From Chitinophagales bacterium (GTDB lineage: Bacteria > Bacteroidota > Bacteroidia > Chitinophagales > Saprospiraceae): a DNA stretch of 64,000 bases. The DNA lies in NCBI GenBank assembly GCA_017303875.1, contig JAFLBP010000017.1:1-64000 (forward strand), in the 5' to 3' direction. Position numbers and translations under genes: made by a program. The notes beneath the pieces are model-generated. The model was not told the origin of the DNA. It saw only the letters and a list, made by a program, of their open reading frames with translations, and made no database searches. Below are positions 43,898-51,577 of the stretch, piece by piece. How positions within the stretch are numbered: the stretch's first letter is position 1; each line of letters opens with the position of its first letter.

Positions 43898-43952
43898 GCA
43901 GGAAATGCGGTTTCCGGGAAGAAAAAAGTACCGGAAATCGCTGTTTCCTGCC
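43898..43952 (+). promoter_or_regulatory. Hairpin between the two hsp20 genes
   Basis: GCAGGAAATGCGGTTTCCGG pairs imperfectly with CCGGAAATCGCTGTTTCCTGC across a 13-nt A-rich loop. There is no T-run, so it is not a standard terminator; an mRNA stability or processing element is possible. Confidence 0.5.
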
Positions 43953-43998
43953 ACCACACCACAACTATTCTTCTCTCAACAGCAACAAACACAAAAAA

Positions 43999-44433
43999 AT
44001 GAATACGCTCATTAAATTCCGCCCGGCCACCTTTGGCAAACCCCATTTCAACGACGAATTTTTCAACCGCAGCCTCGGCCAGTTTTTAGGCAATGATATG
44101 CCCGCCGGCGCCCCCCTGCTCAATGTTTCCGAAACCGACACGGCCTTCCACCTGGAGCTTGCCGCGCCGGGTTTTGAAAAAAATGACTTTTCTCTGAAAA
44201 TTGAACAGGATCTGCTCAAAATTAGCGGAAAACGCGAAGTAGTTGAAAATCAGACAAATACGCGTTATTCGCGCCGCGAATTCTGGACAAACAACTTTGA
44301 ACGCACGTTTAAATTGCCCAAAACAGTGAACCAGGAGGCCGTTTCTGCCGTTTATGATAAAGGTGTTCTGAATATAACACTTTCCAAAAAAGAAGAAGCC
44401 ATTCCGACGGTTAAAACCATTGAAATCGCTTAA
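43999..44433 (+). CDS. Hsp20/alpha-crystallin small heat-shock protein (second copy)
   Basis: 144 residues, paralogue of the preceding gene with the same domain plan: 'LNVSETDTAFHLELAAPGFE', 'SRREFWTNNFERTFKLPKTV', 'DKGVLNITLSKK', ending 'TVKTIEIA'. The two differ most in the N-terminal arm ('MNTLIKFRPATFGKPHFNDE' here), which usually sets client choice and oligomer size. Probably cotranscribed. A weak hairpin (44460-44474) followed by four T lies just after the stop. Confidence 0.95.
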   Translation: MNTLIKFRPATFGKPHFNDEFFNRSLGQFLGNDMPAGAPLLNVSETDTAFHLELAAPGFEKNDFSLKIEQDLLKISGKREVVENQTNTRYSRREFWTNNFERTFKLPKTVNQEAVSAVYDKGVLNITLSKKEEAIPTVKTIEIA

Positions 44434-44564
44434 CTTCTTTCCAAACAAGCAACATCTTTCCGGTTTTTGACCGGTTTTGATAAAAACTGTTTTCATAAGG
44501 TTAGTTAATAGGGTTTTAGGTGTTTTCATGGGGCCGGGGCAGCAATGTCCTGGCTCTGTTTTTT

Positions 44565-44687
44565 AATGCGGAATGCGGAGTGCAGAATGCGGAATGGTTT
44601 TTTGCTTCGCAAAAAAATGAATTGCCAATGCTATATTTTTTGCGCAGCAAAAAACCATTCCGCATTCTGCACTCCGCATTCCGCATT
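44565..44687. repeat. Heptamer palindrome with perfect 41-bp arms
   Basis: Left arm 44565-44605 and right arm 44647-44687 are exact reverse complements over 41 bp, including variant units (AGTGCAG among AATGCGG). The 41-nt centre pairs further but imperfectly. The element lies between hsp20 and the sigma-like gene and ends 33 bp before the latter's ATG. Confidence 0.95.
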
Positions 44688-44720
44688 CCCCTTACCTTTG
44701 CATTTATAACAGCATAAAAC

Positions 44721-46013
44721 ATGCAATTTCCTTTAGAAACCTATTTGGACGGCCTGCGCAACGGCGACCCCGGTACCCTCGAGCAACTTTACCGGGAGTT
44801 GCGTCAACCCGTAATTCAGGCCATCGAAAGCCAGGGGGGTAGCGCTGCCGATGGCGGCGTATTTTTCTTTACCGCCCTGCAACATATGGCTTTGGAGCTG
44901 CGGGAAAACCGCTACCCGGAGGGTCAGTCCCTTGCGGCCTACGTCAAAGGCCTGAGCCTGGCGCACTATACCAACTGGCAGCACGAACGCGGACAAACGC
45001 CGCCGGAAACGCTGCCCACTCCCGATGTGGCTGAAGTGCAGGCTTATTTGCCCGATGCCGCCGCCTTGTCGGCCATGCGAAACCGCCTTGTGGCCTGGCG
45101 CGCTGCTTCCAAATTGAGTCCGCAATGCCTCGATGCCCTTCAAAACCTGCCGCTCCGCTCCGAAATTCCGGCGCCACAGCCTTCACCTGATCCTTCCATG
45201 CCTCCGCCAATTCCGATGGCGAGTGTGCCCGATACCTGTATTTTTCAGTTTGCACAATTGCTGAATTTGCCGCCCGAAGCACAGCAGGACTTGCCCGAAT
45301 GGGCGCTTTCCGCCGTGCGCGACCGGGCCGGCTACCACTACCGGCAAGTTGCGCAGGGCATTGAAAATCGTTTGCATCAGGCCGCAAATGCCGCGCCGGC
45401 AACGGCAAGCAAGTCTGAATTTGCCAAATATTTAGTCATTTTGCTCGCCGCGCTGGCCCTGATCGTCGGTGGCGTGATGCTCTGGCAGTATTTGAGTCGG
45501 GATGAAAAGCCGAAACAGGTTTATCAGGATAATTTTGCGCCGCCGGTTAGCATTATTGAAGATATGCGCAAGCGTTATGGCGTCGATTTTGGCAGCGACA
45601 GCACCGGCTACAAATCGCCGGAATGCCTGAATGCCATGATCGAGGTGGATGTTTTTTATAAAAAGAAAGACTTCCACAACGCAGAACAGCGCTTGTTTGA
45701 AATTGCAGACGACCCTTCCATCACGGGGTGCAGCGCAGATGCTTTTTACTATCTGGCCATTATCGCTCTTCAGCAAGGGCAGCCGCGCCAAACCCTGGCC
45801 CTGCTTGCCAAAATTGACGACTTAGACAACTTCGGCCAGGAAATTTACTGGTACCAGTCTATGGCTTTCCTTAAAATGGCCGAAACCGACCCCGAAATGC
45901 GCGACCGTGCCATACATGCTGTGGAGCGCGGCATCGGCAATATGACCGACTCGCTGCGCCGGCAACGAATGGAACAAATGCTTCGAGATATATCGCCTGC
46001 TCCTGCTCAATAA
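44721..46013 (+). CDS. Sigma-factor-like domain joined to a membrane helix and helical-repeat tail
   Basis: 430 residues. The first 95 resemble ECF sigma region 2 in layout: 'YLDGLRNGDPGTLEQLYREL' (compare 'GD..A...LY..Y'), then 'GGSAADGGVFFFTALQHMAL' in place of the 'A.D..Q..F' helix, with several core-binding residues lost. A Pro-rich linker (about 150-170) and a helical part follow; one transmembrane helix is at about 236-254 ('YLVILLAALALIVGGVMLW'); the C-terminal 160 residues are TPR-like ('AFYYLAIIALQQGQPRQTLA'). So a sigma-like cytoplasmic head with an extracytoplasmic helical-repeat tail is predicted, function unknown. It ends 3 bp before rsmG. Confidence 0.7.
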   Translation: MQFPLETYLDGLRNGDPGTLEQLYRELRQPVIQAIESQGGSAADGGVFFFTALQHMALELRENRYPEGQSLAAYVKGLSLAHYTNWQHERGQTPPETLPTPDVAEVQAYLPDAAALSAMRNRLVAWRAASKLSPQCLDALQNLPLRSEIPAPQPSPDPSMPPPIPMASVPDTCIFQFAQLLNLPPEAQQDLPEWALSAVRDRAGYHYRQVAQGIENRLHQAANAAPATASKSEFAKYLVILLAALALIVGGVMLWQYLSRDEKPKQVYQDNFAPPVSIIEDMRKRYGVDFGSDSTGYKSPECLNAMIEVDVFYKKKDFHNAEQRLFEIADDPSITGCSADAFYYLAIIALQQGQPRQTLALLAKIDDLDNFGQEIYWYQSMAFLKMAETDPEMRDRAIHAVERGIGNMTDSLRRQRMEQMLRDISPAPAQ

Positions 46014-46016
46014 CTC

Positions 46017-46661
46017 ATGGGAATAGAACTGCTTTTAAAACACTTTCCGCAACTCGACGCCAAACAACAGGCGCAATTTGCGCAACTGCCGGAACTGTAC
46101 ACCGAGTGGAATGCTAAAATCAATGTCATTTCGCGCAGCGATATCGACAACCTGATGGAGCGCCATGTATTGCATTCGCTGGCTTTGGCCAGGGTAATCA
46201 GCTTCAAGCCGGGTGCAAAAATTCTGGATTTGGGTTGCGGTGGTGGCTTTCCGGGCATTCCAATGGCTATTTTTTACCCGGAAACGCATTTTACGCTGAT
46301 TGATGCCACGGGAAAAAAAATAAAAGTGGTGCAGGAAGTGGCGCAAGCCCTGGGCCTCACAAACGTCACGGCCATCCACGGCCGGGTAGAAGAACTTAAA
46401 ACACCCGGCGCGTATGATTTTGTCATTTCCCGTGCCGTGGCGCCGTTGGTCAAACTCATGTTCTGGAGCCACCGGCTGATCAGTAAAAAACACCAGCACG
46501 CTTATCCGAACGGATTGATTGCCCTTAAAGGGGGCGATTTGCGTGCCGAAATCCGCGAGTTGCCCGGCAAAGGGAAAGACTACACGGAGATTTTTCCGAT
46601 TCGCGGCTATTTTAAAACCGAATTTTTTGAAGAAAAATCGGTGGTGTACGTGCAGGCCTGA
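46017..46661 (+). CDS. rsmG: 16S rRNA (guanine527-N7)-methyltransferase
   Basis: 214 residues, normal length. Adds a methyl group to N7 of G527 in 16S rRNA using SAM. The core shows 'YTEWNAKINVISRSD', 'HVLHSLALARV', the SAM motif 'ILDLGCGGGFPGIPMAIF', 'TLIDATGKKIKVVQEVA' and 'DFVISRAVAPLVKLM'. It starts 3 bp after the sigma-like gene and is surely cotranscribed with it. Confidence 0.96.
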   Translation: MGIELLLKHFPQLDAKQQAQFAQLPELYTEWNAKINVISRSDIDNLMERHVLHSLALARVISFKPGAKILDLGCGGGFPGIPMAIFYPETHFTLIDATGKKIKVVQEVAQALGLTNVTAIHGRVEELKTPGAYDFVISRAVAPLVKLMFWSHRLISKKHQHAYPNGLIALKGGDLRAEIRELPGKGKDYTEIFPIRGYFKTEFFEEKSVVYVQA

Positions 46662-46747
46662 GGTGGTAAAACGCGGCTTTCGGGTAAAAAACACCCTGGA
46701 AAATCCTTGTTTAGTGAATCAACGTCTATCTTTACTGGATTAAGGAA

Positions 46748-47620
46748 ATGGATATGACGACAAAAAAAAGTGCCAAAAAGAAAAAGCCTGCCGGGCGCCT
46801 GAAGCGACTTGAGTTCTGGACAGGGCTGTTTCGCAATTTTTTTACCATCATTGCTTCGGCTGTTTCGGTCGTTACCCTGTTCATTTTATTTCAGCAAAAT
46901 GAAAATACCTACCGCCCCGACGTGATGCCGGATGCAGGTGCGGGGAGGTTTGTCATTAAATACCAAGGCGATTTGAATGCGTGTTCGGATATACAATTGC
47001 TTGATGGCCGCGATAGTATTATCCATGATTTGGGGCTGAATTTGGTTAATATCGGGCTTGGAACGGCAAAGTCGCCGCAATTTGAATGGATTTACAAGCT
47101 TGAGGATTTAACCGATACCGTGTATTTTGCCAACAATCCGGTATTTACAGAAAGTAGATATTTCCCGGAGATAAAAAGCCTCCAGATCGGTAATAACTGC
47201 TTTTCCCGCCAGGTAGCACCACAAACGATCAACTACGTCTTGCCCCTTGGACAAGAGCAGCATCCAGCAGTACTGGATATTCCGAGTCATTATGTAATGG
47301 CCTGGACTAATTTGCTGATCCGCAGCGTGGAGCAATCTGCGGAAACAGCGCAAACGGTGAACAACCTCAAAGGATTTGTACAGCTTTTTCACCGCTTGCG
47401 CCTGAAGGCTACTTACCGCGACATCAACGACAAGACCTACGAACGCCGTTTTGACATCTGGATGATGCCTGTAGCCGTTGATCGGGGCCAGAAAAAGATC
47501 TTTTGCCAGCTTAATGTTACGCCCGTTACCAGGGAGTTGCCACTTTTACCGGCAAGCGAAATAGGCCTGCTTATGGCGGATACTGCAAAGGCATTACTGA
47601 CGGTAAAAGTTGGGGGATAA
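46748..47620 (+). CDS. Membrane-anchored protein of unknown function
   Basis: 290 residues. A very basic N-terminus ('KKSAKKKKPAGRLKRLE') precedes one transmembrane helix (about 31-49, 'FFTIIASAVSVVTLFILF'); the remaining 240 residues should be extracytoplasmic and mixed alpha/beta. I do not recognise the family. ATG 46754 is an alternative start two codons on. TATCTTTA (46727-46734) is a one-mismatch -7 element. It converges on the vitellogenin-like gene with a 6-bp gap. Confidence 0.75.
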   Translation: MDMTTKKSAKKKKPAGRLKRLEFWTGLFRNFFTIIASAVSVVTLFILFQQNENTYRPDVMPDAGAGRFVIKYQGDLNACSDIQLLDGRDSIIHDLGLNLVNIGLGTAKSPQFEWIYKLEDLTDTVYFANNPVFTESRYFPEIKSLQIGNNCFSRQVAPQTINYVLPLGQEQHPAVLDIPSHYVMAWTNLLIRSVEQSAETAQTVNNLKGFVQLFHRLRLKATYRDINDKTYERRFDIWMMPVAVDRGQKKIFCQLNVTPVTRELPLLPASEIGLLMADTAKALLTVKVGG

Positions 47621-47626
47621 ATGGGG

Positions 47627-49237
47627 CTATGTTCTGAATTGCAGTACTTCGGCAACGGTTGTTCGTATCGTTTTGTCGGAATGTTTGCGGTAGCGTTCCA
47701 ATCGTTCGGAAACCTCCTGACCGGGCATAAAACGCAGGGATTGCAATGCCGTTTGAAAAAGGGGGTGCTTTTCAGATGCCAAATAAGGTTCTATTTCCGG
47801 CAGGGCTTCCGGATTGCCGGTATTGCCCAGCACCAGCAAATATTGTAAATCCGAGCATTGTGTTTTTAGTTGTGTTACAATCGACCTGGTGATCTGCGAA
47901 GCCTGTGCAGGAGCTTTTTTCCCGATTTGAAGCACCATGCCGCCAAGGGTCAGTTGTGCGGTGCCTCTAATGAGGCTATCCGGGGCATAAAATGCCATAT
48001 GCTTTACGGTTTCAGTCAAAGGATTTCCTGGCTCCGGCATCAATGTGAGGAGCGGAAGCAGTTCGTACATGACCGGCCATTCGTGACCGCGCTGTAAAAG
48101 CAGGTTGTTTAAAGCAGCCTGGCTTCCGACCCCATGCTCTTCTGCCAACGCATTTGAAAGCATCTGAAAAGTAAGGCTTTGTGGTGCTGTTGTACGCAGC
48201 TGCGCTTCATACATCAAGGCGCTTTGCGGATAAATACTCAATGCTGCCACCGCTTGGCGATACAACGCGTCATCCCAGGTTTTCAGCTGCTGAATTTCCA
48301 ACAAAAGCTCAAAAGCTGATTTTCCGTTCAGGATTCTGCGGAGTTTGTCGTGTTTTGCTTTAAGTGGCGCAATCGAGGTATAAGGCGCAGCGCTGAGGAA
48401 ATACGAGGGCTGTTTAAACTGATCGCTCCTGCTGTGATGTGTATATTGTAAAAGCACACGATTGTCCAGCAGCTCAAGCGCGACCGCAGCGCTCATGTTT
48501 CCGCTTGAAATACCATTGTACATCAGTTCGCGGACAGTTTTATAGCGCACAGCTTTTAATGCTTTAAAATTGGGATCAAAAACATAATGCGTGGTATCAC
48601 TAAGCGCCAATGAAGGCGTATCAAGGCCTCCAAAATCTCCGGCAAGCCAGTTATAAGTCGCTTTTACCTTCTGTAAACTACCCGATTGAATATCCTTGTG
48701 GTATTGTACCGATGCAAGTCCGCTTACATCGGCTTCTTCCCTGCTCAGGGTTGATTGGTCGGGTAAATGTTTGTCGGGGTATTGAAAAAGACAGGCAATG
48801 TTGCGCTGCACCGATTCGACACTTGCACTGATGCTGCTGTCGCAGTTTATATGGATGATACGTCCGTCGAGGTGGTATTGCGCCCGGAATGGGCGGGCAA
48901 GTTGTTCTGAAAATTGAACACGCCTGGCTTCCGGCAGGGGTGTTTGTCCTGAAAAAAGCGCCAAAGCTGTCGTTTTAAGGGCAAAATATACCCAATAAGT
49001 GGTATCGTTTGGTGTTTCTCGGGCATGTTCGAGTTGGCCATCCAGGTTAATGCTGAACTGCTGGCGCTGTGCCGCGAAATCTTTACCCAGCCGTGCGCCG
49101 AGATCATGCTCCATCGTCATCGCGTAGTGTATGCCGAAAGTCTGTTGTTTTTGAAGGGGAAATGCCAGGAAAAGACCCGACAAAAGCAGGCCCAAAAGGA
49201 GCAGACCTGCCATGTATTTAAAGCATTTGTGTTTCAT
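47627..49237 (-). CDS. Vitellogenin/apolipophorin N-terminal-like protein, putative lipid binding
   Basis: About 536 residues with an N-terminal membrane anchor or signal (about 8-26, 'MAGLLLLGLLLSGLFLAF'). The following 200 residues are beta-rich and resemble the LLTP N-sheet: 'FGIHYAMTMEHDLGARLG', 'RPFRAQYHLDGRIIHI', 'SVQRNIACLFQYPDK', 'REEADVSGLASVQYHKD', the last recalling the 'E.DvsG.C...Y' of vitellogenins. The C-terminal half is helical with HEAT-like pairs ('LQYLLVLGNTGNPEALPEIE', 'HPLFQTALQSLRFMPG'), as in the LLTP helical domain with its 'aLGN.g' motif. The lipid-cavity sheets beyond are missing. The homology is my reading of patterns, unchecked. The frame is open to 49279, but that codon sits in the loop of a hairpin, so ATG 49237 is preferred. 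Confidence 0.65.
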   Translation of the reverse strand: MKHKCFKYMAGLLLLGLLLSGLFLAFPLQKQQTFGIHYAMTMEHDLGARLGKDFAAQRQQFSINLDGQLEHARETPNDTTYWVYFALKTTALALFSGQTPLPEARRVQFSEQLARPFRAQYHLDGRIIHINCDSSISASVESVQRNIACLFQYPDKHLPDQSTLSREEADVSGLASVQYHKDIQSGSLQKVKATYNWLAGDFGGLDTPSLALSDTTHYVFDPNFKALKAVRYKTVRELMYNGISSGNMSAAVALELLDNRVLLQYTHHSRSDQFKQPSYFLSAAPYTSIAPLKAKHDKLRRILNGKSAFELLLEIQQLKTWDDALYRQAVAALSIYPQSALMYEAQLRTTAPQSLTFQMLSNALAEEHGVGSQAALNNLLLQRGHEWPVMYELLPLLTLMPEPGNPLTETVKHMAFYAPDSLIRGTAQLTLGGMVLQIGKKAPAQASQITRSIVTQLKTQCSDLQYLLVLGNTGNPEALPEIEPYLASEKHPLFQTALQSLRFMPGQEVSERLERYRKHSDKTIRTTVAEVLQFRT

Positions 49238-49262
49238 CTTTTGAAGGATTTGCAGGGAGTAA

Positions 49263-49292
49263 AGCCGCCGGAGAGGCATATCTCCGGCGGCT
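49263..49292 (-). terminator. Strong hairpin between the two genes of the vitellogenin-like operon
   Basis: A perfect 12-bp GC-rich stem (AGCCGCCGGAGA / TCTCCGGCGGCT) with a 6-nt loop, followed on the minus strand by TTTACTCC. It lies 15 bp past the upstream gene's stop. It may end or trim most transcripts of the secreted-protein gene and so set the ratio between the two products. Confidence 0.65.
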
Positions 49293-49307
49293 GAATCTGT
49301 TATGGTA

Positions 49308-50819
49308 TTACCAGTTGTACACGTTTAAGGAAAATTCATCAGCGAAGCTGCCTGTGCGTTTAATACCACTCCAGTTCCAGATGTCCCAGTCGTGGCGATA
49401 AGAGCAATCAAAAATCGGGCAGAAGTCTGGGGTCTCTACATAAACGCTCAGTCGGCCACTCAGGAATTCCAGGTTGTAGCTGGCGTTGAGATTGGTCCAG
49501 AGCAGTACATTGTTCAGTACGGCAATACCGGCCGATCCGCTTATTGCAACATAGCCTTTTATAAAGTTAAGGCTGGCGGATACGCCTGCTTCTGCAATAA
49601 AGGCATCAACGGCTGCTTCTGCATAGCCGGTTATTGTAGCATAAGGCTTGCAGGATGCCTGTACGCTGTACGGCAAAGTGCCTTTCAGACTGTATTCAAA
49701 TCCAATTTCGCCGCGCACACCGATTTCGCCGGAAACCGGTACGCCGAGGATGGTCGTGTAATACTCACGGCCCCAGGCGTGTTGTTTGCTTTTGCGTCCG
49801 GTTTCATTGAAGTTGGTGCTAAACTCCTTATTCAGATTGAGCAAGGTAACACCAGCCAGCTGTGCCAGCAGGGTTAGCTTTGCTTTTTTGCTGCTGTTTG
49901 CCGGTACGTAAGCAACAGCGTTGGCGTTGAGCACATTGATTGGCTTGTTAAGGATGGCTCCGGAAGCTTTTGCCGTGGCAGCAAAGTTGAACTCTGTTTG
50001 TGTAGCGCCAATGGCCGCTTTGATTTGCTCCTGACTTAGTCCCTCTTCTTTGCCGGCTGGCTGGTAATACTTGCCGCTCAGCTTTGCGCTGGCACTGAAG
50101 GAAGCGAGGAATTTGCCCGCAGAGCCATACGTCCAGGTTTTACTTTTGCTATAGTTAAAATTCTTGTGCAGCGTACCCGCAGGTGCATTGGCGCTTGGAT
50201 CGCTTGCGATAGCTACGAGGTTGGCACCTTGTACTTTCAAGGCATTTTTGCGCACTTGCGTAAATTCCTGTGCAGTGTAAAGCGAAGCAGGTTTTACAAT
50301 CACATTGCCTGCTTTACGCTCTTCGCTGTTGCGGGCGAGTATTTCGGCACTGCTCAGCAAATTGCCCTGAGAGGGTTCCAGACTAACCTGTTGGTTGATC
50401 AGGGCCATTCCTTTCGGAGTGGCGTATACGATGCGGTCGGCGCCTGGTTTGTTGCGAATGGTAAAACCGTTGCGGTTGATGTTGCGCTCAAAAGTGTTCA
50501 GTTCATTAAAAAACGCCTGGTTGGTCACGGTTTTGCCTTTTACCGTAAGGGTTTGATTGGGCGGGAGCGGCTGCCCGTTTTTGCCTTTCATGGTTAAAGG
50601 CTGCGGTGCTTGTGCGCCCAGACGGCGCTTTACCTCCCATTCGGCATTTTGTTCGGGAATCGTGATTTTGCCGAGGGCGGTTTTGTCCGGCGTTTGCGCC
50701 TGAGCCAGGCTGATGCCGCTGAGCAGCAGTACAAACAGGAAGAAAAGGGGCTTTGCGTGTTGAACAAGGCCGCTGAACGCTATGCGTTGGGGGAGTTCAT
50801 TTGGATGGAAGAACATCAT
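49308..50819 (-). CDS. Secreted beta-rich protein of unknown function, partner of the vitellogenin-like gene
   Basis: 503 residues. The signal segment is about 25-43 ('PLFFLFVLLLSGISLAQAQ'), after an unusually long N-region; a later start is possible but none is obvious. The N-terminal 170 residues are polar ('KGKNGQPLPPNQTLTVKGKT'). From about 190 on comes alternating beta sequence with small residues ('FLASFSASAKLSGKYY', 'AVDAFIAEAGVSASLNFIKG'), ending with two Cys in 'VETPDFCPIFDCSYRH' that could form a disulphide. No T9SS tail. I do not recognise the family. It is cotranscribed with the gene 28-70 bp downstream. A periplasmic or outer-membrane place is likely. Confidence 0.75.
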   Translation of the reverse strand: MMFFHPNELPQRIAFSGLVQHAKPLFFLFVLLLSGISLAQAQTPDKTALGKITIPEQNAEWEVKRRLGAQAPQPLTMKGKNGQPLPPNQTLTVKGKTVTNQAFFNELNTFERNINRNGFTIRNKPGADRIVYATPKGMALINQQVSLEPSQGNLLSSAEILARNSEERKAGNVIVKPASLYTAQEFTQVRKNALKVQGANLVAIASDPSANAPAGTLHKNFNYSKSKTWTYGSAGKFLASFSASAKLSGKYYQPAGKEEGLSQEQIKAAIGATQTEFNFAATAKASGAILNKPINVLNANAVAYVPANSSKKAKLTLLAQLAGVTLLNLNKEFSTNFNETGRKSKQHAWGREYYTTILGVPVSGEIGVRGEIGFEYSLKGTLPYSVQASCKPYATITGYAEAAVDAFIAEAGVSASLNFIKGYVAISGSAGIAVLNNVLLWTNLNASYNLEFLSGRLSVYVETPDFCPIFDCSYRHDWDIWNWSGIKRTGSFADEFSLNVYNW

Positions 50820-50843
50820 TGAAAAAAAGGTTGATGGTTAAAA

Positions 50844-50925
50844 AATGTAACGCTTCCGGCGCCTGAAGCATGATGCAAAGGTGACCCCATACACGCCGCT
50901 CCCGCAATAGAACTTTCGTTACATT
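50844..50925 (-). promoter_or_regulatory. Candidate promoter bracketed by a 9-bp inverted repeat
   Basis: On the minus strand ATTG (50905-50908), 21 bp, then CACCTTTG (50876-50883) form a near-consensus promoter for the secreted-protein gene. AATGTAACG (50844-50852) and CGTTACATT (50917-50925) are exact inverted copies placed on either side, about +20 and -50 from the predicted start. Confidence 0.5.
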
Positions 50926-50934
50926 CTACCTTGC

Positions 50935-51567
50935 TCAACCCCTTCTCAGGTAGCGATTAATCGCTTCCGTACGGTTTTGCACCTGTAATTTGCCATAAAT
51001 ATGGTTGACATGCTGTTTTACCGTGCCCTCACTGATATAGAGTTTTTCCGCCACCTCTTTGTACAACAAGCCTTGCGCGAGCGCGGCGAGCACTTCGTTT
51101 TCCCGCTCCGACAGTGCTGCCAGGGGCGTACCGGGAGTGGGTTTCCGGAAGCTTTCCATTACTTTTTTTGCAATGACAGCGCTCATGGGGGCGCCGCCTT
51201 CCAGAATTTCAAAAATCGCCCGAACTATTTTTTCGCCCGGATCTCGTTTGAGGATATACCCGGAAGCGCCGGCCTTTAAGGCTTCAAATAAATTATCGTC
51301 GTCTTCAAAAATAGTGAACATCATAAAGTCAAGCGCCGAATATGCTGTTTTTAAACGCAACATCGCTTCGGTGCCGCTCATATCGGGTAAGCCAATATCC
51401 ATGATAATCACATCTGTATTGTCCGTTGATATACCAGAGAGCGCCTCTTGTCCATTACAGAAAACACCGGCAGGCTCCAAATTTGGCGTATGCAGGATAA
51501 GTTCATGCAAGAATTCGCGCACCTCTTCGAGGTCTTCCACAATACTGATGCGTGCCGGAATATTCAT
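50935..51567 (-). CDS. NarL/LuxR-type response regulator
   Basis: About 210 residues. The receiver domain shows 'RISIVEDLEEVREFL' (acidic pair), the phospho-acceptor Asp in 'VIIMDIGLPDMSGTEAM' and Lys in 'GYILKRDPGEKI'. The C-terminal LuxR helix-turn-helix is 'LSERENEVLAALAQGLLYKE' to 'YISEGTVKQHVNHIYGKLQV'. Its kinase is the gene 10 bp upstream. ATG 51567 leaves no overlap; the frame is open to 51600. It lies 115 bp upstream of the secreted/vitellogenin-like operon on the same strand, a plausible but unproven target. Confidence 0.92.
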   Translation of the reverse strand: MNIPARISIVEDLEEVREFLHELILHTPNLEPAGVFCNGQEALSGISTDNTDVIIMDIGLPDMSGTEAMLRLKTAYSALDFMMFTIFEDDDNLFEALKAGASGYILKRDPGEKIVRAIFEILEGGAPMSAVIAKKVMESFRKPTPGTPLAALSERENEVLAALAQGLLYKEVAEKLYISEGTVKQHVNHIYGKLQVQNRTEAINRYLRRG

Positions 51568-51577
51568 TTGAACAAGC

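Noticed and set aside
44516..44722. Small frames over the 44.6 kb palindrome
   Set aside because: They consist of translated heptamer units on either strand and have no independent support.
49238..49279. Longer start for the vitellogenin-like gene at 49279
   Set aside because: That codon sits in the loop of a perfect 12-bp hairpin, and the ATG at 49237 gives a cleaner membrane-targeting N-terminus.
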